The notes under the pieces were generated by a model that was given only the letters and a program-made list of their open reading frames with translations, ran no database searches and had not been told where the DNA came from. From contig CM070514.1 of assembly GCA_036346375.1 (NCBI GenBank), positions 12,428,463 to 12,492,462 of the forward strand: a DNA stretch of 64,000 nucleotides. The letters run 5' to 3'. The translations under genes were made by a program, and so were the position numbers. Positions 11,288 to 21,707 of this stretch are shown piece after piece. How positions within the stretch are numbered: the stretch's first letter is position 1; each line of letters starts with the position of its first letter. This stretch comes from Guadua angustifolia (taxonomy: Eukaryota > Streptophyta > Magnoliopsida > Poales > Poaceae).

Positions 11288-12897
11288 ATGCCAAGGACTC
11301 AATCCATGCGCGCAATCTTGGCTAGAGGTGCTGCCCGTGATGGCCGCGTCCTAGAGAACGAGGTGCCCAACCCTGTGCACCCTAACCCGCTGCACCCGGG
11401 GTCGCACTCTGGCGAGGCCCAGCATTCCGGCACGCCAACAAGAGGGCAAGGAAGTGCTCACAGCCATCAGGAGGCTCAGAGTGAGGAACTACCTCCTCCT
11501 CCATCAATGGCACAAGTCCTTGTAATGCAAACTCGGCTTCTTGAGAGAATGGTGCAAAATACCGAGAACTTCAACGCCGTTGCAGCATATGGCGGGATGG
11601 CAGCAATGCCGCCTCATTCACGCTTGGCCGAGTTCCAGCGAACTCGTCCACCAAGTTTCTCCTCGTCGGCCGACCCCTTGGACGCTGACGATTGGCTTCG
11701 TGATATCGAGGGCAAGCTTGATATCGCACAATATAATGAGGAGGAGAAAGTGCAGTACGCTGCATATTACCCCCAGGGTGCCGCAGCAGCTTGGTGGGAT
11801 AGCTTCAAAGCTATTCGCCCGCCGGGTCAAGTCACTTCTTGGGAAGCTTTCAAGGATGCTTTCCGCTCTACCCATATTCCCTCAAGCATCATGGAGATCA
11901 AAAAGAGGGAATTTTACAATCACAAGGTTCTATGACGGTTATGGATTTTCTCCACCGCTTTAACTATCTTGCCCGATATGTCACCGATGAGATACCAAGC
12001 GAGACAAGAAGGGTTGCTCTCTTCCGGGAGCGTCTCAATGAAGAGGTACGGCACTCTCTTGCTGCCCATGACATCCCCAACATGCAAGCATTGGTAGATA
12101 AGGCTATCCGAGTGGAAGATAGTGCTAAGGCGGTGATTGAGAGCCGCAAGCGCAAGTGGATAGCGCAAAAATCAGCAAGCAGCGGTACCCCAAAACCGCG
12201 TACTTGGCAGCCGTCCACTGCCCATTCTTCTGCACCACCTTTCAAAAGACCTCAAGGGCATGTTTCTCGTCCTTCACCACCTGCGGTTCAACAATATAAC
12301 CGCGGAGGACAGTTCTCTGGAAGTCAGAACAAAGCTGCAACGGTCACTTGCTTTTCCTGCAATGAGAAGGGGCATTATGCGAATAATTGCCCACGAAAGA
12401 AGCAATCAGTGACTCGTCCTCAACCCCAAAATGCTCCGCCACGTCCTCAAGGTGCAGCAAGTGGGTGTGGAAGCTCTCAGAGTGCTCGGTCAGCTCCCAA
12501 GCCAGCCCAAGGCAATGGGCATGGCCGCCTTAATCACGTCACTGCAGAAGAAGCAAACAATGCGCCCGATGTGGTGTTGGGTATGTTTCTTGTGCACTCA
12601 GCTCCTACATTGGTATTATTTGATTCCGGAGCATCTCATTCATTCATATCCATGAAATTTGTTAAACAACAAAAGATCAAAGTCAATTGCTTGGATAACA
12701 ACATGTTAATCTATTCACCCGGATCAGTAATGAGAGCAAAATTCATAAGTTCGGGAGTTCATATTGTGATCAATGGGGTAGAATTCAAGGGAGATTTAAT
12801 CAACATCAGTTCACCCGTCTTGATGTTATACTCGGCATGGATTAGCTATCCAAAAATAAAGGGCATATTGATTGTGCCAACCGAGCTATATCCTTAG
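11288..12897 (+). pseudogene. Element C gag and protease (frameshifted)
   Basis: The likely start is the ATG at 11288 (MPRTQSMRAILARGA). The ORF opens further upstream, but that part is AT-rich leader. The retrotransposon gag domain runs at 11.62-12.06 kb (PLDADDWLRDIEGKLDIAQY, AAAAWWDSFK, FNYLARYVTDE). A one-base shift near 11930 breaks the frame. A CCHC knuckle CFSCNEKGHYANNCPRK lies at 12352-12402. The aspartic protease motif LFDSGASHSFIS lies at about 12616-12651. The protease end diverges from the family and the frame closes at 12897, about 90 bases before the RT frame. The products would package RNA and mature the polyprotein. Confidence 0.9.
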
Positions 12898-12986
12898 TCA
12901 ATCCCGATGGTGTTCATGTCACATACACCTCCAACCAAGGCTCTACCCTGCAACAGCCATCCCTCCACACTCTCTTAGTATCTGAA

Positions 12987-14330
12987 GTGCGTCAGGTACC
13001 TGTGGTATGTGATTATCCCGATGTCTTCCCTGAGGAGTTACCGGGCATGCCCCCGGACCGGGATATAGAATTCGTCATTGATCTTTTGCCCGGGACCTCA
13101 CCTCTCTCCAAACGCCCTTATCGAATGCCCCCAGATGAGTTAATTGAGTTGAAGAAACAAATCAAAGAGCAGCTAAACAAGGGTTTCATTCGCCCGAGCT
13201 CATCACCATGGGGAAGCCCGATACTGTTCGTCAAAAAGAAAGACGATAGTCTCCGGATGTGTGTGGATTATCGTTCATTGAATGAAGTTACTATCAAAAA
13301 CAAGTATCCACTTCCGCGAATCGATGATTTATTCGATCAAATGAGTGGGGCACAAGTCTTCTCAAAAATTGACTTGAGACTTGGCTACTTTCAACTCAAA
13401 ATTCGCCCGGAGGACATTCCAAAAACTGCTTTCACCACTCGCTACGGGTTGTATGAATATACCGTGGTCTCCTTTGGACTCACTAATGCACCTACCACAT
13501 TCATGAATCTTATGAATAAGGTGTTCATGGAGTATTTGGATAAGTTCATTGTAGTATTTATCGATGATATCCTCATCTACTCCAAGGACGAGAAAGAGCA
13601 CGAACTTCACCTGCGCATGGTGCTCGACAAGCTTCGCGAGCATCAACTCTATGCGAAGTTTAGCAAATGCGAGTTTTGGTTAAAAGAAGTTGGCTTCCTA
13701 GGCCATGTCCTATCCAAAGGAGGTGTCGCCGTTGACCCGAGCAAGGTGCAAGATGTGCTCGCTTGGGAACAGCCCCAAACTGTTCCTGAGGTCCGAAGTT
13801 TCCTCGGTCTTGCCGGATACTATCGCCGGTTTATTGAGAACTTCTCCAAAATTGCTAAGCCAATGACCGAATTGCTCAAGAAGGAGAAGAAATTTGAGTG
13901 GTCACCGGCTTGTGAAGCAAGTTTCCAAGAGCTGAAGCAAAGGCTCACATCAGCCCCAATACTTACATTGCCCGACATACACAAGAGCTTCGATGTATAT
14001 TGCGATGCATCTCGTCTAGGCCTCGGTTGTGTGTTGATGCAAGAGGGCAAGGTTGTGGCTTATGCTTCTCGTCAATTGAAGCCTCATGAAGTCAATTATC
14101 CCACTCACGACTTAGAATTGGCAGCCGTCGTTCATGCACTTAAGATATGGCGGCATTACCTCATCAGTAATCGCTGCGAGATATACACTGATCACAAGAG
14201 TTTAAAATACTTCTTCACCCAACCAGATCTGAACCTAAGATAGCGAAGATGGCTTGAATTGATCAAGGATTATGATATGGACATCCATTATCATCCAGGC
14301 AAGGCAAATGTAGTGGCCGATACACTCAGT
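12987..14330 (+). pseudogene. Element C reverse transcriptase and RNase H
   Basis: The RT is well preserved: KRPYRMPPDELIELKKQIKE, GSPILFVKKKDDSLRMCVDY, SKIDLRLGYFQLKIR, FGLTNAPTTFMNLMN, and FIVVFIDDILIYSKD with the catalytic DD pair. RNase H follows from about 13987 (SFDVYCDASRLGLGCVLMQ, then HDLELAAVVHALKIWRHYL and EIYTDHKSLKYFF). The frame is open for 418 codons to a TAG at 14241-14243, where the family has Gln (NLR-Q-RRW). After it the same frame resumes as RRWLELIKDYDMDIHYHPGK and NVVADTLSRK. One C-to-T change therefore explains the only lesion in this stretch. Confidence 0.93.
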
Positions 14331-15885
14331 CGGAAACTACATGCTGTCAACACCTCCATTCTCGTCAACCAACCGAAGTTGATCGATGAACTCCGCAAGC
14401 TCAATTTGGGAGTGGTTGAAAGAGGGTATGTGGCTGCCCTAACCCTCCAACCAACCCTTGAATCTCAAATTAAGGCCGCTCAACTCAATGACCAAGGAGT
14501 GGCTGAAATTAAGTGCAAGATGGATGAAAAGGCGCAGTCAGAATTTTTTGAAAATGCCAATGGATTGGTCATGCATGGACAAAGAATATGTGTGCCAAAT
14601 GATCAAGAAATCAAAGAGTTGATCCTAAAAGAGGCACATGAATCACCTCTTTCCATCCATCTAGGGAGTACAAAAATGTACCAAGACCTAAAGAAAAACT
14701 ATTGGTGGCCTGGCATGAAAAAGGACATTGCCGCATACGTTGTAATGTGCGATATATGTCACGAGTCAAGGCTGAACATCAATGCCCAACCGACTTCTTC
14801 GACTTCGAAAGTTCGGAATGGAAATGGGATGATATCAAGATGGATTTCATTACCGCTCTACCCAAAACTCGTAAGGGCATGATTCTATTTGGGTCATTGT
14901 GGATCGGTTAACCAAAGTGGCTCACTTCATACCGGTCAAAACAACATATCCGGAGATAAACTCATTGAGTTGTATATCGAAAACATTGTGCGATTGCATG
15001 GTGTTCCTAAAACAATCGCCTCCGATCGAGGATCCCAATTTACTTCCGCTCCGGGAAAGTCTACATCGTCTTTTGGGGACCAAGCTAAACTTTAGCACAG
15101 CATATCACCCTCAAACGGATGGCCAGACCGAAAGAACAAACCAAATCCTGGAAGACATGTTGCGAGCTTGTGTGCTAACATATAGCACCAATTGGGAAAA
15201 GTGTCTGGCGTTTGCCGAGTTCTCCTATAACAACAGTTTCTAGTCCAGTCTTCAAATGACGCCATTTGAGGCACTTTATGGAAGGAAATGCCGAACCCCT
15301 CTATTCTGGTCTGAGGTAGGTGAAAGACAATTCTTTGGACCAACCATAATCCAAGAGGCTAAAGATCATGTCCGTCTCATCAGAAGCCGTTTGAAAGAAG
15401 CGCAGTCACGACAAAAGAGCTATGCCGACAAACGGCGCCGTGATTTAAGCTTCGAGGTTGGTGATCTTGTTTATCTCAAGGTCTCCCCGCTGCATGGTAC
15501 TTGACGATTTCAAGTCCACGGGAAGCTAGCACCTCGATTCATTGGCCCTTACCGGATCATGGCAAAAAGGGGCAAAGTGGCTTATCAACTTGAACTTCCG
15601 CCTCAACTCTCCGATGTCCACAACGTGTTTCATGTTTCCCAACTAAAGAAGTGTCTCCGAGCTCCCACTGAAATCACTCCAATAGAAGCCATTGACTTGC
15701 AACCTGATCTTTCTTACTGCGAGCATCCAATTCGCATCATTGATGAAGCCGAGCGTCATACTCGGAATCATTCCATCAAAATGCTTAAAGTCCAGTGGAG
15801 TAACCACACCGAGGAAGAAGCCACTTGGGAACGCGAGGATCATCTTAAAGCCGAGTTTCCATCTTTCTTTAGCGAATCCAGCTAA
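14331..15885 (+). pseudogene. Element C integrase with C-terminal chromodomain
   Basis: The zinc-binding part comes first: HESPLSIHLGSTKMYQDLKK, YWWPGMKKDIA, CDIC at about 14750. The core follows: WKWDDIKMDFITALPKT near 14820, VDRLTKVAHFIPVKTTYPE near 14900, then shifted frames past the DRGSQFTS block, and AYHPQTDGQTERTNQILEDM at about 15100 with the catalytic Glu. The C-terminal part has MTPFEALYGRKCRTPLFWSE and VSPLHGT. A chromodomain lies at about 15710-15870 (HPIRIIDEAERHTRN, LKVQWSNHTEEEATWERED). Lesions are frameshifts near 14760, 14880 and 15000, a TAG for Gln at 15241, and a TGA for Arg at about 15502. The chromodomain would direct insertion towards particular chromatin. Confidence 0.9.
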
Positions 15886-15904
15886 TCTCGAGGACGAGAT
15901 TAAT

Positions 15905-15919
15905 GTAAGGGGGTAGGTT
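15905..15919 (+). promoter_or_regulatory. Polypurine tract of element C
   Basis: gtaagggggtaggtt immediately precedes the 3' LTR and follows the cgaggacgagat motif typical of Tekay elements. It primes plus-strand DNA synthesis. Confidence 0.8.
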
Positions 15920-16029
15920 TGTAACATCCCAAATTTGATCAAGTAATTAAAGTGGCATGTTTTGATTCTTATTGTGCTTTGGATTTTCTTATTGAGTTAT
16001 TTGTGGAGTTAGTTTTCTTCTTCAATGAT
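15920..16029 (+). repeat. Element C 3' LTR, truncated to 110 bp
   Basis: Matches 4258-4367 with about one mismatch (ttgtggag against ttatggag) up to cttcttcaatgat and then stops abruptly. About 5 kb of LTR is missing, so a deletion or rearrangement joined C to unrelated sequence here. Confidence 0.9.
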
Positions 16030-16375
16030 CGTCGGTTATGGCCAAGTGTCCTTCGCTGTGGTGGTAAGGGAGGCAATGGAGGAACTGGCCCTCGACTCCT
16101 CAGGAAACGATGATCGTCGGCTTGGCGCCTCCGATCAATGGTGACAGCAGGAGGGAGACAAGAGGAATTAGGTAAGGAATAGATTAATTCTTGCTTGGAT
16201 TGCTAAATGCCATTCGGCTTACATAAATAGGTTGGCTGCCTTATTCATCTTTCCTAATGAATATTCTGAAGAAAGGAAACCCAAAATCCCCTTATTCATC
16301 TTTCCTAATAATCTTCTTAAGAAAGGAAACCCCAAAAGACCAAATCCCTGAAATCTGAAGCAAAATGCCATTCCT
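16030..16375 (-). repeat. Copia-LTR-like fragment at the C/B junction
   Basis: Matches neither C's LTR nor B's LTR. On the minus strand it shows a TATA-like ctatttatgtaag and the style of a short copia LTR. It contains an imperfect tandem repeat of about 51 bp (units start near 16240 and 16291, each with ccttattcatctttcctaat). Boundaries and family are uncertain. Confidence 0.35.
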
Positions 16376-16418
16376 TCTAGCCTGCCTTTGGCCGGCGGCT
16401 ATAGGTTCGGCCCCACAT

Positions 16419-16895
16419 AACACCCAAGGTATGTCGAAGGACCTCAAGACAGCCCTGGTCGTGACCCCGACCATTAGCAACACTATGGTCGGGAGGGTCA
16501 TGGTCGATGGAGGCAGCTCCCATAATCTGCTGCTAGCCAGCGCGCTTGACCGGATGCAAATTCCCCGGTCGAAGGTCAAGAGCATCGCGATCCCGTTCTT
16601 CGGGATCGTTCCTGGGAGCTCGACCACTCCTCTGGGGCGTGGTTCGCGCCAGAACCTTCGGGCCGGACAACTTCAAGACGAAGTGATCACCTTCGAGGTG
16701 ATCGAGGGTGACCTCCCCTACAACGCCATCCTAGGGTGTCCCGCCCTGGTCAAGTTCATGGCGGTCAACCACTACGGTCACCGATGCATGAAACTCCTAG
16801 GACCAAGTGGCATCATTACCGTGCGTGGCGACCTCAAGGCGGCGCACGGTTGTGAGACTCAAGCCCTGGCCCTCGCCAGCATGTTATCTCAATAG
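16419..16895 (+). pseudogene. Element B aspartic protease region
   Basis: The frame opens upstream. It reads ALVVTPTISNTMVGRVMVDG then GSSHNLLLASALDRM, giving a VDGGSS active-site variant typical of Tat-lineage elements. It continues with VITFEVIEGDLPYNAILGCP and ALVKFMAVNHYGHRCMKL. The frame ends with TAG at 16893-16895. No gag precedes it: sequence directly upstream is the copia-like fragment. A homologous protease of element A lies at 25839-26174 on the other strand. Confidence 0.8.
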
Positions 16896-17039
16896 GGCCC
16901 GGCAGCGACCACGAAGGTCGCTCGCCAGAAGACGGTGATCCAGCCTAGCGAGGCTACGAAGGCCGTGCCGCTCGAGGAGGGAGACCCCTCCAAGTGCATC
17001 CACATCTCGGCCGAGCTGAGTTCCAAATAGGAACTCGAG

Positions 17040-17580
17040 CTCACACTTCCTCCGCGCCAACAGAGAGATATTCGCTTGGGAACCGGCAGATATGCCGGGA
17101 GTCCTAAGGGAGGTGGTTGAGCACAAGCTACAGGTGCGGCCCGACTGCCTCGAGGTCTACGTGGACGACATTATCGTCAAGAGCTCCACCGAAGCCAGCC
17201 ACGTTCAAGATCTCGAGGAGACCTTCGCCAACCTGAACAAGCACAAGATCAAGCTCAATCCAGAGAAGTGTGTGTTCGGCGCTGCCTCTGGGAAGGTGCT
17301 CGGCTACATGATTGGGGGCTCGGGAGTCGGCCCGAACCCGGAGAAGATCGAGGCGATTGAAAAGATGGCACCCCCGAGTTCGGTAAAGCAGGTGCAATGT
17401 CTCACCGGCCACATGGCAGCCCTCAACCGGTTCATCTCGAGGCTCGGCGAGCGCGGGCTGCCCTTCTTCAAGGCCTTGCGCAAGCACGGGGGCTTCGAGT
17501 GGACGCCCGAGGCTCAGCGGTCCTTTGACGAGTTGAAGGTAAACCTGTCGACCCCACCCTCGCCCACGACCTCAAGAACC
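17040..17580 (+). pseudogene. Element B reverse transcriptase with internal deletion
   Basis: The RT lead-in is present (REIFAWEPADMPGVLREVVE, EHKLQVRPDC). It then joins directly, in frame, to LEVYVDDIIVKSSTEASHVQ, LEETFANLNKHKIKLNPEKC and RFISRLGERGLPFFKALRKH. About 140 residues holding the fingers and the first palm blocks (LVKKKNGKWR- and FLDAYSGYHQI-like) are absent. The YVDD box is kept, but such an RT cannot polymerise. The in-frame junction is a deletion, not decay by substitution. Confidence 0.85.
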
Positions 17581-17732
17581 AGCGGTGTTATCGCTTACTC
17601 GCTGCCACCGCCCAGCCGAAGGCTGTCTTGGTGGCGAGCGGGATGCACGGTAGCACCCGATCTACTACGCCGAGGTCCTTCACGGCCAAAGAGCGCTACC
17701 CTCAAAAAGTGTAGCACCTATATGCCCTCCTC

Positions 17733-18530
17733 ATGGCTTCGCGTAAGCTTCGGCATTACTTCCAGGCTCACTCCGTGGTCGTCCTGAGCAACTTCCCGCT
17801 CGGGGAGATCCTGAGGAATCCAGAGGTTGGAGGGCGCATTGCTAAGTGGGCTATGGAGCTGGCCATCTTCGACCTCCAGTTCGTGGCACGCACGGCCATT
17901 AAGTCGCAGGTGTTGGCCGACTTCGTGGTCGAACAGACCTCGCAGCCTGCTCCTGAGCTCGAGGTCGATGAGGAGAAGCCCTGGGTCATGTATTTTGACG
18001 GCTCACGGTCCTTCAAACGCTCGGGGGCTGGAATCCTCATTCTCACCCCGTAGGGCGACAGGTTGAGGTATGTGGTTCGTTTTGGGTTCCCAGCGATGAA
18101 CAATGCAGCAGAATACGAGGCCCTTTTAGCGGGGCTTCGAGCTTGCAAGGCGCTGGGTGTTCACCGGCTGGTCGTCAAGGGAGATTCACAACTCGTCATC
18201 AATCAGTTCAACAAGGGCTACCAGTGCTCTGAAGGCTCCATGGCCAAGTACCTCGCCGAAGCGCGCAAGATGGAGAAGTGGTTCCAGAACCTAGAGATCA
18301 CGCATGTGGCTCGGAAGGACAACTCCGACGCAGATTTCCTCTCCAAGCTCGGGTCGTCCGACGATGAAGTCCCTCCCGACGTGACCCTAGAAACCTTGGC
18401 TTCTTCCTTCATCTCCGACCAAGGGCCCTCGGTCGCCCTCATCGAAGGTACTCCCTCATGGACCGAGCCCATCCACCGTTTCCTGGCGACGGGTGAGCTC
18501 ACGGCTGAGCCAGCAGAAAGGAGCAGGATC
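17733..18530 (+). pseudogene. Element B RNase H region
   Basis: Connection segment ASRKLRHYFQAHSVVVLSNF, then VLADFVVEQTSQPAPELE and WVMYFDGSRSFKRSGAG, holding the first acidic residue. A TAG at 18051-18053 stands where the family has Gln (LTP-Q-GD). The frame resumes with NNAAEYEALLAGLRACKALG, VVKGDSQLVINQFNKGYQCS and HVARKDNSDADFLSKLGSS. Apart from the stop it is well preserved. Upstream, 17560-17730 is scrambled relative to the family. Confidence 0.85.
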
Positions 18531-19692
18531 AAGCGCCGGGCGAGCTCATACAAACTCGTGGACGGCAAGCTTTATCGTCGGAATGTCTCTGGCATCCCGA
18601 CGAAGTGCGTTACTATGGAGGAGGGTAAGTACCTGTTACATGACATTCATTTAGGTCTGTGTGGAGCGCACTCTTCTTTCAGGACCATGGTCGGGAAAGC
18701 TTTCCGCATGGGGTACTATTGGCCGACGGCACTTCAGGACACGCGCAGCATTGTCCGCACTTGTCAATCCTGCCAATACCATGCTCGGAAGACACATCAG
18801 CCTGCTTATGCACTCCAGACCATCCCACTGGCTTGGCCTTTCTTGACCTGGGGGCTGGACATCCTCGGCCCCTTCCCGTAGGCGACCGGGGGAAAGAAGT
18901 TTTTGTTCGTGGCCATCGACACCTTCACCAAGTGGATCGAAGCCGAACCCGTCTCGACCATCACGGCTCGCGCGGCAGTCAAATTTTTCCGCCTGTTCGT
19001 GGTCACCAGGTATGGGGTTCCATGCAAGATCATTACTGACAATGGAACTCAGTTTACCAGTGAACTGTTCCAGGAGTACTATGAAGAGATCGGCACCAAG
19101 GTATGCTATGCCTCGGTGGCTCACCCGCAGAGTAATGGAGCAGTGGAACGCGCCAATGGTCAAATCGTTCAAGGCGTTAAAAAGCAAGTGTCAGATGAGC
19201 TCGAACGACACAATTTCGACACAGGTGGACGAACTTCCCACCGCCTTATGGTCTATTCAGACCACACCACCGAGCAACAGGTCCACACCTTCCGGCTCAT
19301 GTTCGCACCGGCCGCCCCGCCTCCCCGAGGTCATCTTTGGGCTCGCCAGGGTCAGCTTGGTCGATCAGATCGACTTCGAGCAAGAACGGTCTCTTGACCT
19401 TACCCTGGCGGAAGAAGTAAGATGCCGTGCACTGCTACGATCGCCGCAGTACCTGCAAGCTCTTCGCAGGCATGCGTCTAGATCGGTACGACCTAGGGAG
19501 CTCCTTGTTGGGGACTTAGCCCTGAGACGGATTCAGGAACTGTCCAACACTAACAAGTTATCCCCACGGTGGGAGGGCCCCTATAGAGTTGTTTCAACAG
19601 ATCGCACGGGGGCTTACCGGCTAGCGATGCCCGATGGCAGAGAGCTCTCTAGCTCGTGGAATATCGACCAGCTTCGCAAATTTTATGTGTAA
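18531..19692 (+). pseudogene. Element B integrase
   Basis: Zinc-binding region: LYRRNVSGIPTKCVTMEEGK, HLGLCGAHSSFRTMVGKAFR, CQSCQYHARKTHQPAYAL. A TAG at 18879-18881 replaces Gln in FP-Q-ATGG. Core: FVAIDTFTKWIEAEPVSTIT (first Asp), ITDNGTQFTSELFQEYYEEI (second Asp), HPQSNGAVERANGQIVQGVK (Glu). A frameshift near 19210-19230 moves the frame to ELPTALWSIQTTPPSNRST. The C-terminus LSPRWEGPYRVVSTDRTGAY ends at the taa before 19693. All three catalytic acids are present, so the broken frame, not the active site, is what inactivates it. Confidence 0.88.
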
Positions 19693-20268
19693 CCTTTTTA
19701 CCTCAAATTTCAATAAAGCTTTTGTTCAATTGTCATTATTTGTCTTTGCGCCCCTTTTTTCTATGTCTTGTGTTGGCTCGAGCTCAACTCTCTGTGAGCC
19801 CGACCTGCGGACGGGCGTGCTTGCTCTTGGCCTCGGTGTCTGGGGCTTATTCTTCATCCCCAGTGGTCGAGTTACATGTAAGTCGAATCTCTTCGCATTA
19901 ATACTCCCCCTGTGCCAGGGTTCGAACTAAGCCCTCGACCGGGCCAACGAGCAGCGCGCAAGTCGTTGTCACGACTCAAGTCCTACTCGGGATCCTAAGT
20001 CTTTCCTCATGCGATCATGCTATGCTCCCTCTGGGCCTTTTTCAATCTTGCAGGTCTTGGTCTTCGCAGGATTTCTAACTTGCGCCCAAGGCCGGCGTTG
20101 CTCGACCTTGAGCCCAACGGGGGCTGGACGAGATATACCACGACCAGAAAAGGCTAAGTGCACGATTAGGGAAAAATTTTCGACCAACCAAGACAGGACA
20201 TCGAGCTATTCTTACAATAAACCCTTTTGGTTTTACAAAAGTCTTACTTACAAGAAGTCTAGCCCTAT
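19693..20268. other. Element B spacer between pol and aORF
   Basis: No coding feature. An aataaa lies near 19712 just after the pol stop. Pol (plus) and aORF (minus) converge on this segment, as in element A. Confidence 0.45.
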
Positions 20269-21542
20269 TTACAGGTCAGCCATCTCACTAGCAAGCTTCT
20301 CCTGCTCGAGCTCGGCGACCTTAGCCCTTAGGGTCGACAGCTCGCCCTGAAGACGGAGGGCTTCGGTAGAGGCCTCGGTGGCGCGGCGGCGCTCCTCTTG
20401 AAGTTGGGCCAAGGCGCTCTTGGCCGCCTTACTTGCCCAACCCAGCTTCTCCTCGAGTTCTTTCATCTTGGCCTCGGACTCAGGAGAGGTCTTCGACGAG
20501 GCGGCTGCCTGGACCGCGGCGGTCTTGTTTTGTTCTTCGGCTTTTGCTCGCTCAGCTTCAAGCGCCTTGGCCGACCTCGTGCGCTCGTCCTCGACGGCTT
20601 TATACGCATGTTCCCGCTCTGAGTTGATGGCCCGCTCCAGCTCGGCCTTATGGTTGGCCTCGAGTGCCTTCACCACCTTGCGGAGGCTGGTAATCTCTTG
20701 GGCATCTTCTACCGCCTTTTGCGCGGCCTCCTCCCGCTCGGCTTGCAGGTCCTCCACAAGCTTAGACCACGCTGCCAAGGCGTCTTCCCACACGTCGAGC
20801 AAAGCCTTGAGCGCGTCGGAGTGTGTTTGCAGGCCCTGCAGCCCTTGGCAGACAGAGGTGATGGCCTGCGGGGCTCAAAGGGTCAGCGTGGTATACGCCA
20901 GAGGAGCGATGGAGGTGAAGGAAATCGACAAAACTCGAGCTAGAGGTTCGAGGAAAGCTCTTGTACCTGGATGAGGCGGCCCTCAAAGGCTGCACAGGAG
21001 TACGCGACAGGGCCGCTGCCAGATGATCCCGGGGTGGTGCCGCCTGCAGTTGCCACTGGATCTTCGGAGGTGTGACCTTCGGACGCTTCGCCGTGGGCGC
21101 CTGAGTCTCGAGATTCCTCCTCGAGGAGGCTCGACTCGCCCCCACGCTTTGTCTCGGTGGCAGCCCCATCTCCCGCAGCGGGAGGGTCTCTGGCTTCTTC
21201 GTCAGCGGTGGCCCTGGCCGGATCCATGGCTAGGACCTCGGTGTCTGCCGCGACTGGAGCGTCTTCGGGATCGATGGCTTGGGAGGTCACCACCGTTATG
21301 GTCGGGACGACCTCGACGGTCGCGACAGGATCTCCTCCGGTGCCATCTTCTTTGGTGGCTTCGGGTGGATCGGCGTCCTCGTCGGCATCAACCTCGCCGG
21401 TGCCATAGTCCTCGCTGGTTGCGGGGAAGGGCTCTTCCTCGTCTGGATCGTCGAGCCCTTGGTTGAACTCGCGGACCAGGGCTTGGCCCTGGGGGCTCGA
21501 GGGCCTGCGTTTCTGGGCCGAGGGTTTGCGGGGGGCTAGCAC
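20269..21542 (-). pseudogene. Element B aORF, C-terminal acidic and coiled-coil part
   Basis: The minus-strand frame from 21542 encodes an acidic, low-complexity stretch (DDPDEEEPFPATSEDYGTGE) to CAAFEGRLIQ at 20967. A plausible intron (20966-20876, gtacaa to gcag, 91 bp) joins it to a frame that ends at 20269. That frame encodes a long Glu/Ala/Lys-rich heptad region (EAAQKAVEDAQEITSLRKVV, LQGELSTLRAKVAELEQEKL), predicted by eye as coiled coil. This layout, an N-terminal gypsy-type transposon domain followed by a coiled coil, is what I know for Tat-lineage antisense ORFs in grasses. Function is unknown. The gene is split from its N-terminal part by an insertion at 21708-22718. Confidence 0.7.
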
Positions 21543-21707
21543 GTAATCTGCCTCCTCTTCTTCTTCAGACCCGGACTCCCCCAGACGATAGTCATTGTCA
21601 GTATGGGCAGGTGTTAAGCTCGGGCGCTCAAGGTCTGCGATTAAGAGTCACTACTAAGCTAAAAAGTGGCAAGGAGAGATGAGCAAATGAAGGGCACGAG
21701 ACCTACC

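Larger units (their letters stand above)
4258..16029 (+). mobile_element. Element C: Tekay/Del-type chromovirus (Ty3/gypsy)
   Basis: The 5' LTR is 4258-9358. A perfect initiator-Met primer site is at 9364, followed by a 1.9-kb leader, gag-protease-RT-RNase H-integrase-chromodomain (11288-15885) and a polypurine tract (about 15905-15918). The start of the 3' LTR (15920-16029) is nearly identical to 4258-4367. Long LTRs plus a C-terminal chromodomain are the hallmark of the Tekay lineage. C was inserted into B's 5' LTR. Its 3' LTR lacks all but 110 bases, so no right-hand target duplication can be seen. Confidence 0.92.

Noticed and set aside
21023..21539. Plus-strand Arg/Ser/Gly-rich ORFs opposite the B aORF
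   Set aside because: They are complements of the acidic low-complexity aORF frame, which has the better domain context.
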